This document shows, piece after piece, positions 30,437-41,470 of a stretch of 64,000 bases of DNA (position 1 is the first letter of the stretch; every line of letters begins with the position of its first letter). A program made the position numbers and the translations under genes. The stretch comes from Mytilus galloprovincialis (Eukaryota; Mollusca; Bivalvia; Mytilida; Mytilidae): contig NC_134843.1 in the NCBI RefSeq assembly GCF_965363235.1, positions 64,395,865 through 64,459,864 on the forward strand. Reading direction: 5' to 3'. The notes under the pieces were generated by a model that saw nothing but the letters and a program-made list of their open reading frames with translations, had not been told where the DNA came from and made no database searches.

Positions 30437-31132
30437 ATGAATAAGCTAATTCTTCATTTAAACTTTGGTCATGATGGTGAACCCAGTGTGGTTACCATTG
30501 CGCCCCAGGCCAAAGTTAATTTAGCACTAAAAAGGAGTGAGTTTTTATTAGATGTTGTGAATAATTATATGCAAATGCAAAATGAAAATGATATTGTAGA
30601 AATAGAAATTATTTTATCGGAGTATAATCGCAATTTTACATTAGGCTTTTTATTTAAACACTTATTAAATGACAATAATGAAGTAAAAAGATGTAGAGAG
30701 GGCAAAACAGCTCATCTTGTTCCACTAATTGAAAAGTTCCAACTTGAAACAGACTTTGTTAAACTGCTTCTGCCACGAAAAATCAGTGCAAAAAATGCTG
30801 TTGCAATTCATTCACTTTATATCAAACCAATGTATCGTTCTGTCATTAATGAGTTTTATTTACTTAATTTACATGGAGTAAATTCACAGGGACATATAAG
30901 TGCAGAAGATTTTATGAGGTTATTGCACGAACTTAAAACCTGTCATGCTCATTATTTAGTGCACATTTTACCAGTTTGCATTTGTTTGAGATGCACTGAA
31001 TATAGACATGAAAGACTTAATCAACTTTCAGAATGTACCTATGCAACACCTTACCATGGTCCTATTACAAATAGCCCTTTCCGTAATTTACCAGTAGGAC
31101 AACAACAGTTAACAGGTGGCAGACCTGGATAA
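30437..31132 (+). CDS. uncharacterised 231-aa protein, apparently single exon
   Basis: ATG at 30437 is the first Met in a frame open from about 30401; the stop TAA is at 31130-31132, and AATAAA stands at 31199-31204. The protein starts MNKLILHLNFGHDGEPSVV and is evenly mixed, soluble and without signal peptide. Residues about 5-110 have a pattern loosely like a BTB/Skp1 fold (LILHLNFGHDG, later VEIEIILSEYN, LVPLIEKFQLETDFV), but that is a guess. The middle is helical; residues about 150-190 hold several Cys and His (CHAHYLVHILPVCICLRC), and the end is Pro/Gly-rich (TGGRPG). A frame this long is unlikely by chance in AT-rich DNA. Neighbours say nothing about function. An unseen 5' exon is possible. 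Confidence 0.65.
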   Translation: MNKLILHLNFGHDGEPSVVTIAPQAKVNLALKRSEFLLDVVNNYMQMQNENDIVEIEIILSEYNRNFTLGFLFKHLLNDNNEVKRCREGKTAHLVPLIEKFQLETDFVKLLLPRKISAKNAVAIHSLYIKPMYRSVINEFYLLNLHGVNSQGHISAEDFMRLLHELKTCHAHYLVHILPVCICLRCTEYRHERLNQLSECTYATPYHGPITNSPFRNLPVGQQQLTGGRPG

Positions 31133-31198
31133 TGTTATTCTGTTATTCCATAGTTTACATGTATTACATCTTTCACATTGTTATTTGTTTATTATGCT

Positions 31199-31204
31199 AA
31201 TAAA
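31199..31204 (+). terminator. candidate polyadenylation signal
   Basis: AATAAA 67 bases after the stop codon of the 231-aa frame, followed by a T-rich stretch. Confidence 0.4.
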
Positions 31205-31584
31205 TGATTAGTACACAATTGAATATCATTTGTCTTTATTTTAATCATATATAAGTTACTAGTAGTTGTTGCTTTATTGATAGAAGAAACATACTGAAAA
31301 ATAATAAACAGAAAAAAAAGATTTGAAGAGGCCATATTTTGAATGAACATTCAAAAATATTGTAGCATTTATGGTCTCAAGGTCTATTGATTATTTTATA
31401 TTTCACGGGAATGTGTTTTTTTATGTTTTAATAACTCCTTCCAAAGTCATTAACCATAGACATGGAATAACTTTTATAGTTTGGTAATTAGGTTTCATGA
31501 TTTCCAATGTTCTACTATCCAGCCAAAGACACAAGGATATGAATATTACAGTATAGGCTTTATCATGAAAAAACTCTTTGTATT

Positions 31585-31700
31585 TAAAGCAACAGTAGTA
31601 TACCGCTGTTCAATAGTCATAAATCTAATCAAACAATAAACAAATTCAGGTAACAAACCAAAACCGAACAATCAATTATAAGAGGAAAACAACATCAAAA
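31585..31700 (+). repeat. dispersed repeat (CAGTAGTATACCGCTGTTCA family)
   Basis: Shares GTATACCGCTGTTCAATAGT, CATAAATC and AGAGGAAAACAACATC words with 42505-42640, 42935-43075 and 57780-57900. Confidence 0.6.
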
Positions 31701-31819
31701 GCACTGAACTACAACGAAAACAAACGCCAAGTTGAACATATATAGAAGCTGTATAGTCAGGAATAACATTTAGCCTCAGAAACAGTTCAAAGAGATTATT
31801 CAAAAGCAGAGATCAAGTT

Positions 31820-31965
31820 AAGTCTTTAGTTTTCTATGTTGTGTCATGTGTACTATTGTTTTTCTGTTTGTCTTTTTCATTTTTAGCCATGGCGTTGTCA
31901 GTTTGTTTCAGATTTATGAGTTTGACTGTCCCCTTGGTATCTTTCGTCCCTCTTTTAAGTGTAAA
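31820..31965 (+). mobile_element. retrotransposon 3'-end fragment
   Basis: Same tail as at 24885 and 32838 (TCTATGTTGTGTCATGTGTA, GGCGTTGTCAGTTTGTTTC, TCTTTCGTCCCTCTTTT). Confidence 0.6.
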
Positions 31966-32489
31966 TGTTGAATAAGAATCTAGCATATCAAATCACACAA
32001 AATATCAGAACCCTATCATTTCTGTCATCAATACAAGTGTTCTCTAGAGATAAAAGATAAATTTCAACGAGTGAATAAGCCATATGGTACTAGAATTAAA
32101 CATCAGCTCACTTTACAAACCTTAAGACAAAATTATAAGAATTCACCGAAAATTGAAGGGTTTGTTAGCATTGATAGCATGTAGAACTTGCATTACATTT
32201 CATAAACAATGCGTCTCCGGAGTGCTTTTATGGATGCTTCTTCAGCGGCTTCCGCTTGATCTCTGGTTTTGAAATGTCGACTTATTTTCTTTGTTTTGTT
32301 TCGCACTTTTCTCTAATGGTTGACATTCTACCTACACCAATGAATGAGAAAGTGAGCTTAACATGCTTAAGTGGAAGAATCGGAATTACAAATAAATAAT
32401 CATGCATATTATATATACATTCGGAAGCATCGGTATTTCCTTCCAAAAATCACAACTTTGCACGAGTAAACACATACTACTGTATAATT

Positions 32490-33000
32490 TTGTCCACTAT
32501 TGCAATTGCTATTGTGACTATGTTGAACGCATCCATCCCATCGAACACGAGATAAAGGATACAACAGGTACAGTTAAGTCGGCCTCATATATTGACTTAC
32601 ATCTACACATTGACAATGAGGGTCTAAGTAGCAACATTCCAGCAGTGCCTGCATCCGGAGTATATATCTCCAAATTGATACGATATCAAAGTTGGTTAGC
32701 CGCTATGGAAGAACAGTTTCACAGATCATATCAGATATGTTCCTTACGTGGTTACTACAATCCCCTTCCCTTTTTATGAATGTGATCTATCGAATGAGAC
32801 TATTTACTGCTTACCCTTCCGGAGCACATGAGATCCCCCAGTTTTTGGTGGGGTTTGTGTTGCTTAGTCTTTAGTTTTCTATGTTGTGTCTTGTGTACTA
32901 TTGTTTGTCTGTTTGTTTGTTTTTGTTTTTAGCCATTGTGTTGTCAGTTTATTTTCGATCTATGAGTTTGACTGTCCCTCTGGTATCTTTCGCCCCCTCT
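32490..33000 (+). pseudogene. decayed retrotransposon: end of a polymerase ORF plus 3' tail
   Basis: In one frame, GTVKSASYIDLHLHIDNEG is followed by SNIPAVPASGVYISKLIRYQ; then, after a frame change, VSRYGRTVSQI and FMNVIYRMRLFTAYPSGAHE can be read. I recall such text from the C-terminal part of reverse-transcriptase ORFs common in mussel genomes. Compared with that memory, a block between DNEG and SNIP is missing. The ORF is broken and short, so it is dead. The exact retroelement class (LINE or Penelope-like) cannot be set here. Confidence 0.55.
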
Positions 33001-33126
33001 TTTGCCAACAAAGTTTACCTTATATCCTCCTGCGTTGTGTCATATATTTCATATTACAGCACTTATAAAGACAGTTTGTGACTGAGGTCAGACTAAGATA
33101 ACCGTTGATAACAAAAATCTCTGCAA

Positions 33127-33282
33127 TCATACCCGTAGCCAGGGGGGTTCGGACGAACCCCCCCCCCTTGAAAACAAATAATGACTGTTAAAGTCAACGT
33201 TCTGTTCGAATTGTGACTGTTAAAGGCGAGTTTTTGAGGCCAACGAACCCCCTTTGGAAATTCCTGGCTACGGGCCTGGCAA
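33127..33282. mobile_element. fold-back element (CCCGTAGCCAGG ends)
   Basis: CCCGTAGCCAGGGGGGTTCG at the left pairs with the right end TTCCTGGCTACGGGC; inner words GAACCCCCC and GAACCCCC. Non-coding. Confidence 0.65.
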
Positions 33283-34757
33283 TAGTTACAAAAAAAATGA
33301 AAATAAGGTATATATCGCATGCGTCCGAAGCGCTATTCCGGGTTGATCTTAATCATTTACGCTCAGAGCCTTATATTTGAAAGACGAGGATGTAAAAAAT
33401 ACGCAGAAACAGTTGAAGAGCTATTCGACCAAAAGAACAAAAAAATAAGACAACATAGTTGACGGCCGTCAGCTGGACCTGGTGGAAATGAAATCATAGG
33501 TTTTTTTATTTAAATATTTATAATTGAACAATTGAAGGGAATTTGAAGGAATTGCAGAATCAAAACTCCTTTTTTTGCTGGCATGGTTTCTAAAAAAAAA
33601 GTCGATATAATATCTGTTATTACCAATGTAATTTCAACTGATCTTACGCTTTAATTTGCATATGGAACGTCTTTTTGAAGATGTGTGCGATAAGGATGAT
33701 TTCCGTTACGATTATTATTGATTTCTAATCCCTTATCAGTGTCACCAAACGGATATACAAAAGAACAGACGGTATGATACTAGTATGGGACTAATAGCTG
33801 AACAATAATTGATGAATTTATCCCAAAACACCTGTATATATACGGAATGGTCCATGATGAGCTATCCGGTTAAACCCCACCAGTCAAGTAAAATAAATCA
33901 AGTCTTCACATCAGAGCAGTTAAAATTAAATTAGAAATATATTATAATTGCTTCCTTTGTTGAAACACCATTTAAAAACAAATAATATAAAGGTCATACA
34001 ATTATTCAAGCATTTAGGAGACAAAAGTCAAAACATAAAAGCGCTTTTAATGCTGAACTCACCTGAACGTTTGAAAAGTCCTTGATTTATCCTTTGTCTA
34101 AAGCGTTTGAAAGATAAAGAATTTTGAAGACTTCAAAATGGCGCAAATTTATATTTTATTTATAGTTAAATGGCAAAAGCATCACATTTTTCTGTTTTAT
34201 AAATTGCAATGAGAATTTTATTTAGAGAAAGAATCATACCAAAACAGGAGGAAACATCAGGAATCTTTTACGTGAGTATTTCTTTATATTTGACTTGTTT
34301 ATCTAGTTTTTATTTGTATGAGAAAATGTAAACAAAGTATCTACTGGATCCATATGCTCATGTACAAGTTCTATAGCTGATATATATGTTCAAACAGCTC
34401 AGTCAATTGTTGATTGTTATACATTTTTTTCAAGTATTTTTTTATTCATATTTTGGACATCTTCGCTCGCCTGTCCAAAGCCAAACTGATCCCTCTTTAG
34501 GTTTGTCTTGTCTTGACTTATTCTTAATGGTTTATATATTGTTTTTAAACCAAACGAAGTATAATATACGTGGACACAACATATAATAAACAGTACTGCC
34601 TGGTATACAATATGAATTTGAAGTAAACAAAAGGAGGATGATAACAAACATTTAGCGATAATACCGTGTCATAAATATGCAAATGCAGCTATTGTGTTTC
34701 TTTGAAACCTATATGTAAATAAGTACCTGTGTTACTTAGTATTCTTAAATCAAGATA

Positions 34758-34845
34758 CAGGGGCAGATCCAGCCATTTTCAAAAGGGGAAAAGGCGGTCC
34801 AAGCATAAGTTTCAGGAGTCCCCCCCCCTAATCCGCCCCTGAGAC
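34758..34845. mobile_element. small fold-back element (AGGGGCAGATCC ends)
   Basis: CAGGGGCAGATCCAGCC pairs with the right end TAATCCGCCCCTGA; related to the elements at 4373 and 19230. Confidence 0.55.
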
Positions 34846-34909
34846 ATAATATACATAACACCTCATATGTGAAATATTTTACATTTACTGTATCATCATA
34901 CAATTTCGT

Positions 34910-35140
34910 AAAAAAACTAAAACTTTAGCATTTTATATCATGTAACTTTAATATAATAAGAACTTGTTCAAATTTCGAAGAATGCTAAAATTTTAGTTTC
35001 ATAAATTAAATCGTTTTTTTGGCAGCTAAAACTTTAGCCGTAAGAGTTTTGAATTAAAATTTCTGTAGGCTAAAAATTTAGTTTTAATATATAAATTTAT
35101 TGTGTATTATATATAAAAATGGAATGCTAAAGTTGTAGCA
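34910..35140. repeat. clustered inverted CTAAAACTTTAGC words
   Basis: AACTAAAACTTTAGCATT at about 34916 pairs with AATGCTAAAATTTTAGTTT near 34981, and a second pair (CTAAAACTTTAGCC, GGCTAAAAATTTAGTTTT) follows. The origin is unknown; probably a decayed fold-back element. Confidence 0.45.
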
Positions 35141-35510
35141 AACATGTTATTTCTTTTCTTTTTATTGCAGGATGATACTAAACCAGTTCGAAATTTTCTT
35201 TTCTTATTTCTTTTATAGATAAATTGTATTCAGCTGAATTATTGAAAAGCTGAATGCAGTTTCTCTGGCACAAAAGAAATTAAGGTTTTTCAACATAGAT
35301 GCGAATTGTTTCTCTTTATGAAATGGTTATTTAAAAAGATATATGTAAGTAATCATACATTAAATTTAAAACACAGGTTTTTAGCGAAAAAACATAGATT
35401 TTTAGCCATTTTGCAATGATTCAAAACAACCCATTTTGAGAATGAAAATTGCAGTGAATCAAAATTTATTGCAGTCCGTTGTGTATAGTTTTCACAAATA
35501 TTATTGAATT

Positions 35511-35814
35511 ATGATTTATACGAATGTATTCGGTTTTATCTTATTACTGACAACTATTGTTTATTGTGAGAAATTCTTATTCAAAGCTTTGAAGGTACTA
35601 AACCACGAAGGAAAAATTCAGTATTCAGGAGCAGTAGGAATTACTATAGAAAAAAGTCGTTTGTTCTGTTACATAGGATGCATAAGAAATTTGAAATGCT
35701 TAACTTTTTTCTATAACGATATATCTCAAAAGTGTGTTTTACATTCAAAAGCATTCCATTTTGAAGGACCAGACCAAACTGAACAAGGATGGATTGTATA
35801 CGTACTTGAAAACA
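35511..35814 (+). CDS. lectin-like gene, exon 1 (signal peptide and PAN-like part)
   Basis: ATG at 35511; donor AAACA|GTAAGA after 101 codons plus one base. Four Cys in the PAN pattern. Confidence 0.8.
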
Positions 35815-38800
35815 GTAAGATTACAAATATCTAAAAAAAAAAAAAAAGAATTCATTGTTGATGTCATATTTTATAATAATATTAAACTTAAAAATCAAAA
35901 TAAATATAAAGCACATCTTTTAATTTAATATAAATCTAAGCCATATGATCTCTTACACTTTCAATTCTTTTTTTTTCGGAGTCTCGCCACTTTTATTGCA
36001 TAAACTTACAGTGAGTCTATACAGACTATTAAATAATCTACAACAATAAAATGTAAGTTCCGATTCTTTTTAGAAAGACAAGAAACTGTACAAAACTTTA
36101 TAAATATGAATCGTAGAGGAAAACACTTTGCATTTCTGTAATTAATGTCAAAGTTATCTGTGAAAAGACTATTTTTTTTTTTCGTACAAAGTTTCCTTTT
36201 TCCACTTAACAGCAAGAAGTCGATGCCACTTTAACAACAATGGATTCTTGTTATACAGGGAACTAAATGTATGTCATAACTTCAATATAGCATTGCAAAT
36301 AAACTACACTGGTTTTATGGAGCCAACATGTTTGTCTTACGGTGGTGCATTGGTTAAGATAGACACTCAAGAGAAACAAACATATATTTCTCATGCACTT
36401 GGTGAGTATGAAATAAGAAAAAAAACCAGTTTATCAATTTTATTATTAAAACCAAGAGAAAGCTTGAGAGATTTTCCTGAACTCAAAACGGATCGGGGCC
36501 ACATTTTAAGATATATAGCACATTCTGCTAAAAATACAACAATCGTCATGCAAATGCCGATTCATAATCACGAAAGGAAATAGGACATACTGTATTTCAT
36601 AAAACAATACTACTTGTTGAATAAAATTATCCGACCGTTGACTTAACAATTTTTTATTATCAAATTGTCGTTTACTCTATTGTTCGATTATGCTATTCAA
36701 ATATACAGATCATGCATTAAATGATCATCTAGTAATATGCCTGACAATTGACTGAACTTCAATTGGGTTTACATTTTATTGGGTTTACATTGCTTAGGTT
36801 TTTTATATAGTCTTGCCAATGCATTGTTAGTTTGTCTCGATGTATGAATTTGGATATCCTTTTAGTATATTTCTCCTCTTCATTCCATCCTCTTCAAATT
36901 GCTAAAGTGTTAGGTCGTTGATACAAAAATAAATAAAAACAAATCATCAAGTGTATAATATCATGCAACATATATTCAACCAACTATGAACTACATTTCC
37001 TTACATCTATTGATTCATAGATCACATGCTTGTCCGTGAGCTTTCCAACTACTTTGACTCATCTACACTAGTAAATGTTTAACTGAAACGGTTATTTTGA
37101 TAAGCACAAATCATGAATATCAATTATATGGTCATTTTTATTAATTTCCTGTTTACAAAACTTTGAATTTCGGCAAAGATGACCCTAGCCGCATTTGGCA
37201 CATGGTTTTTGGAATTTTGAGTTTTCAATGCTCTTTAACTTTGTACGTTTTTTGGCTTTACTGTGAATTCATTTATTTTCGTGGGTGTCAATTTTCGTGA
37301 ATTGCTGAAAACTTGCATATTCAAGGATATTTGATTTCGTGGTTTTGCCAATCTTTGTATACAAAGCCTATTGAAAATATGCTATTCGTTGAACATTTAA
37401 ATTCGTGGTTCACCTGTACCCACGGAACCCACGAAAATTGGTATCCAACGAAAAATAGTGAATCCACAGTATAACTATTTATAACTATTTTGATCAGAGC
37501 GTCACTGATGGGTCTTAATGTAGACGAAACGTGCGTCTTGCGTAATAAGTAATAATCTTGGTACCTTTGATAACTAATTAAAAGACTGTACAAACGTTCA
37601 TTCAATTTCTTTTCAGTCCCTTTTCTTATTTTCTATAGTACTTTACTGCGGTAAATTGTGTACTGTTTAAACAGAAACAGTAGACAGTAGTGTAAAGAAA
37701 AAAACATAAAAATACACTATTGATATACCAATTGACTCCATCAAAAATACATTTAAACAGAAAAAAGTAAACATACACTGAACGATTACGTTTTCTTAAT
37801 AAATACAATATTAAAACATATACTGTGGATTTGTTTATTTTCGTGTATATCAATATTCGTGGATTGAGGAAACCTTGCATATTCGTGGATATTCAAGTTC
37901 GTGGTTTTGTAAAAGTCTGCATACATTCCTTTACATCAAATTGCAATTCGTTGAACATTTTAGTTCGTGGTTCCCCTGTTCCTACGAATTCAATGAAAAT
38001 AAGTATCCAACGAAGTAGGTGCACAATATACCTCACAAATATAGAATTATTTCGTTTTTCAACTACTTGACTGTCTATTATAAATAATAGTACACTATTT
38101 TCATAAAATAAGCCATGAAAAAATATGTTATTATAACGCAATTGATAAACTTCGTGCTACTAATGGTGATTTCGTACCTAATAAGATTTGATTTTTTACG
38201 TCTTTGCTTCATTGTCCCGTGAATGAAAAAAAAAGGAAAACATTTAAACAATTTAATGGGCATTTAAAAAGTCATTATGCGAATGAATATCTTCAAATTC
38301 TTAAGGATCGTTTTTGATAAACATCAACCCAACAATGTTAGATCTGTAAATTTGCTTTCGCAAATTTTGTGTTCTTTCGTCGCCGGGATTAGAACCCATG
38401 CTACTGAGATATCGTGACACCAAATCGCCTGCACTGTAGCCGTCACGCTAGACCACACGACAACCTGGGCTTCATAAAATGAAGCTTTCGGTGGCCGGGT
38501 GTTACCTTTCAACGTCAGTTTTAATCTAGCGTCGTACTACAGTACATGATATATAAGGCATGGAGATGTTATTTTTACAGATCAGCTAAAGTATCTATAG
38601 TAAAGGATCCGACAAATTAATGTAAGATACAGTCACAGAAAATAATTATATTTATAAGTACGTCTAAGCCAGTGACAACTCTACAACAGATTTATCCATC
38701 GGATCACCAGCAGTGATGGTGATACATGGCTGTGTACATTATGTATATACAACTTGTCTAAACATCAACCCAACAATGTTAGATCTGTAAATTTGCTTTC

Positions 38801-41352
38801 GCAAATTTTGTGTTCTTCCCTCGCCGGGATTAGAACCCATGCTACTGAGATATCGTGACACCAAATCGCCTGCACTGTAGCCGTCACGCTAGACCACACG
38901 ACCACCCGGGCTTCATAACATGAAGATTTCGGTAGCCGGGTGTTACCTTTCCACGTCAGTTTTAATCTAGCGTCGTACTACAGTACATGATATATAAGAC
39001 ATGGAGATGTTATTTTTACAGATCAGCTAAATTATCTTTAGTAAAGGATCCTACAAATTCATGTAAGATACAGTCACAGAAAATAATTATATTTATAAGT
39101 ACGTCTGAGCCAGTGACAACTCTACAACAGATTTATCCATCGGATCACCAGCAGTGATGGGGATACATGGCTGTGTACATTATGTATATACAACTCGTCT
39201 AAACATCAACCAGACAATGTTAGATCTGTAAATTTGCTTTCGCAATTTTTGTGTTCTTCCCTCGCCGTGATTAGAACCCATGCTACTGAGATATCGTGAC
39301 ACCAAATCGCCTGCACTGTAGCCGTCCCGCTAGACCACACGACAACCTGGGCTTCATAAAATGAAGCTTTCAGTGGCCGGGTTTACCGTTCCACGTCAGA
39401 TTTAATCTAGCGTCGTACTACAGTACATGATACATAAAACATGGAGATCTTATTTTTACAGATCAGCTAAATTATCTATAGTAAAGGATTCTATAAATTA
39501 ATGTAAGATACAGTCACAGAAAATAATTATATTTATAAGTACGTCTGAGCCAGTGACAACTCTACAACGGATATATATATATGTTTACTGCGTCAATTTA
39601 ATCTCCTTTGATACGACAATTGCACTTAAATTTTTACTAAAAAGTAAAATAACAAATATTTTTGTCCAAGAAAAATTCAAAACAGAAAATCCGTATTCAT
39701 ATGGTTAAATCAAAAGCTCAAACACATCAAATGAATGGATAACAACTGTCATACTTCTGACTTGGAACAGGCATTTTTTTATGTAGCAAATGGTAGATTA
39801 AACCTGTTTTACAGTTAGCTTTACCACTCGCATGTATTACAGTCGTATAAAACTCAATTTTTTGACAATAGCGTGTGAACAAAACGAACAGACTTAATAA
39901 CATTTTATTCTCTAAAGAAATTTTGTATATCGTCAAGTTATCGCCATCTCAAATGGGACTAAAGTTCTGTGGACCACTTTTTTGCGGACCTATATATGTG
40001 TTAGAATCTATATACACACATCACTTATTACTATAGAATAAAAGAAAATGTCAGAGAATAATGATATGATAATTTGACAGAGATCGACTAGTTTTAAATT
40101 TAGAATATTAATTTTTGATTGTCAGATGAAGAAAACGATATTTTTAAAAAGATGAATACTTAGATTCGTAATCAATTCACAAAGCAACAATATCCACACT
40201 TGCTGTCTCATGTGAATAATCAAAGAAGGACAGGTTGTATAAAAGATTACACGAACTGAGATAAAGCAATTAAATATTTTTAGAGATAATATTTCACAAA
40301 CAATATAAACAATAACAAACACAAAAAGGGGTGAAAATCGAAACAAATAGAACTGCAACAACAACTTAATTGCTTTTAGTGTGTTGAATCAATATCAATT
40401 GTATTTTATTTATTTAGTATTTTCTTTCAAGTCTTATATGCAAAATAACAATAAGAAAGTAGTAAGACTTGTTTCTTTCATTATTCTATCATAATTGGAA
40501 TGTTATCACTTTTTAGGCCTGTGTAATTGCCTCTGATAAACTTGAGTTACAATATAATATGCACTAGTGAGCCATCTGTTTTTATAATCAGATGATGTGT
40601 GGTATATTTATAACTGCGTTTGGTCCATCATTCCAAATAAACTTCAATGCTTACCACCTAAATATTTAGTTCTTATCTAACTTTTAATTATGTGCAACCG
40701 TTTTTAGTTGGTTTTCCCACACCCCAAATACCCAAGACAGAATCGATTACAAATTGTAAGCTTTAAAAAAAAGTGTGCTCTATGATCACTTTATAAATTT
40801 CAAAAGATGACAGGAATACAATAGAACTTGGCTTGATTTATGACGCGAAATAAGTGGTGATAACATTTCAACAGAGAAACTATGCTTAATTTATGTTGAT
40901 GATAGCCAACACCGTTTCGATCCTTAAAAATATATTATTCAAAGAATAAAATTTCGCTTTTTGTTTGAATTCTTGTAGCACAATATCATCCTATACTTTT
41001 CGAATTTAATGTTTGGACTAGTTTAATTTATGTATCAAATTTAACGGTTAGTCTTAAGTGCGTACAAACAGCACTGTTTAGTGCTTGTCATACTTTCAAA
41101 TTTCATGATTTGATAAATTTCAATATTTCAGAGGGTCGAACAATAGAAAGGGTTGCTATCCAGGGCCGCACAAATGTTGATGGTGTTTGGACATATGACG
41201 ATGGTACACCCTTGGTATACACAAACTGGATGCCACCTTATCCTCAACCAGGCACGTCGTGGTATTTACAAATCTTTACTAATGATGAATGGACTGATCA
41301 GAACAACATTCGGTCCGACGTTCCATGTATTTTTATATGTGAAATTGCATGA
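35511..41352 (+). CDS. secreted C-type lectin-like protein with PAN/apple-like N-terminus (237 aa, 3 exons)
   Basis: Exons 35511-35814, 36213-36401 and 41132-41352 join in phase 1 at both junctions to 714 nt with stop TGA. Residues 1-19 are a signal peptide (hydrophobic FGFILLLTTIVYC). Residues about 20-101 carry the C53-C57-C63-C75 spacing with FFYN and CVLHS that marks PAN/apple-like modules. Residues 102-237 form a C-type lectin-like domain: C106/C122, then TCLSYGGALVKIDT, then DGVWTYDDGTPLVYTNW, DEWTD and the closing VPCIFICEIA. The usual EPN or QPD sugar motif is absent (PYPQPG instead) and WND is WTD, so calcium-dependent sugar binding is doubtful. Such proteins in bivalves are often immune or adhesive, but this is family knowledge, not shown here. 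Confidence 0.82.
36213..36401 (+). CDS. lectin-like gene, exon 2 (first half of the CTLD)
   Basis: Acceptor CCACTTAACAG, donor CACTTG|GTGAGT, phase 1-1. Encodes the long-form N-terminal Cys pair and CLSYGGALVKI core. Confidence 0.8.
37258..37471. mobile_element. MITE with TACTGTG-GATTC ends
   Basis: Left TACTGTGAATTCATTTATTT and right end GTGAATCCACAGTA are inverted copies; inner words TTTTCGTGG and CCACGAAAA also pair. Flanked by TA. A second copy follows at 37820 and a larger relative at 43127. Confidence 0.68.
37820..38032. mobile_element. second copy of the TACTGTGGATT MITE
   Basis: TACTGTGGATTTGTTTATTT start, ATTCGTGG repeats and CAATTCGTTGAACATTT and AGTATCCAACGAA words match the first copy; the right end is decayed. 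Confidence 0.6.
38340..38520 (-). mobile_element. tRNA-like SINE in array unit 1
   Basis: Minus-strand reading gives TGGTCTAGCGTGACGG (A box-like) and GGTTCTAATCCC (B box) about 55 bases apart, the layout of a tRNA-derived SINE head. Same SINE as at 12045-12260. Confidence 0.6.
38781..38960 (-). mobile_element. tRNA-like SINE in array unit 2
   Basis: Same sequence as in unit 1 with a few changes; boxes kept. Confidence 0.6.
39222..39400 (-). mobile_element. tRNA-like SINE in array unit 3
   Basis: Same sequence as in unit 1 with a few changes (B box GGTTCTAATCAC), the array's most diverged copy. Confidence 0.55.
39715..39890 (+). repeat. dispersed repeat (CTGACTTGGAACAGGCAT family)
   Basis: Matches the copy at 19750-19890 in words such as TAGATTAAACCTG and CTGTCATA-TTCTGACTTGG. 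Confidence 0.55.
41132..41352 (+). CDS. lectin-like gene, exon 3 (second half of the CTLD)
   Basis: Acceptor CAATATTTCAG; enters in phase 1 and ends TGA at 41350-41352. Encodes DGVWTYDDGTPLVYTNW and PCIFICEIA, the conserved end of the domain. Confidence 0.85.
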
Positions 41353-41464
41353 TTATAATGTTTGGTCATGTCATTCGATGGATACAACTGTTAAAAGAGT
41401 CTTTGTCGTACGATAATTACTGATTCGTAAACTACATGTTTTTGAAACGTTTCTAAATCAACTT

Positions 41465-41470
41465 AATAAA
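41465..41470 (+). terminator. candidate polyadenylation signal of the lectin-like gene
   Basis: AATAAA 113 bases after the stop codon. Confidence 0.45.

Larger units (their letters stand above)
31133..35510. other. intergenic: repeats and retrotransposon remains
   Basis: Contains an interspersed repeat (31585-31700), two retrotransposon 3' ends (31820-31965, 32490-33000), two fold-back elements (33127-33282, 34758-34845) and inverted AAAACTTTAGC words (34910-35140). About 33300-34740 shows nothing I can name. Confidence 0.5.
38320..39577. repeat. 441-bp tandem array, 2.85 units, each with a tRNA-like SINE
   Basis: AACATCAACC(C/A) starts units at 38320, 38761 and 39202. Units are about 95% alike. 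Each contains GCTACTGAGATATCGTGAC and, on the minus strand, a tRNA-like promoter. The array ends in an AT run at about 39570. Confidence 0.9.
36402..41131. other. lectin-like gene, intron 2 (4.7 kb)
   Basis: Holds two copies of a TA-flanked MITE (37258-37471, 37820-38032), the 441-bp tandem array (38320-39577) and a dispersed repeat (39715-39890). About 39900-41100 shows nothing I can name. Confidence 0.55.

Noticed and set aside
38320..39577. tRNA genes in the 441-bp units
   Set aside because: The promoter boxes are tRNA-like but the cloverleaf does not fold and a long non-tRNA part follows, so these are SINEs.
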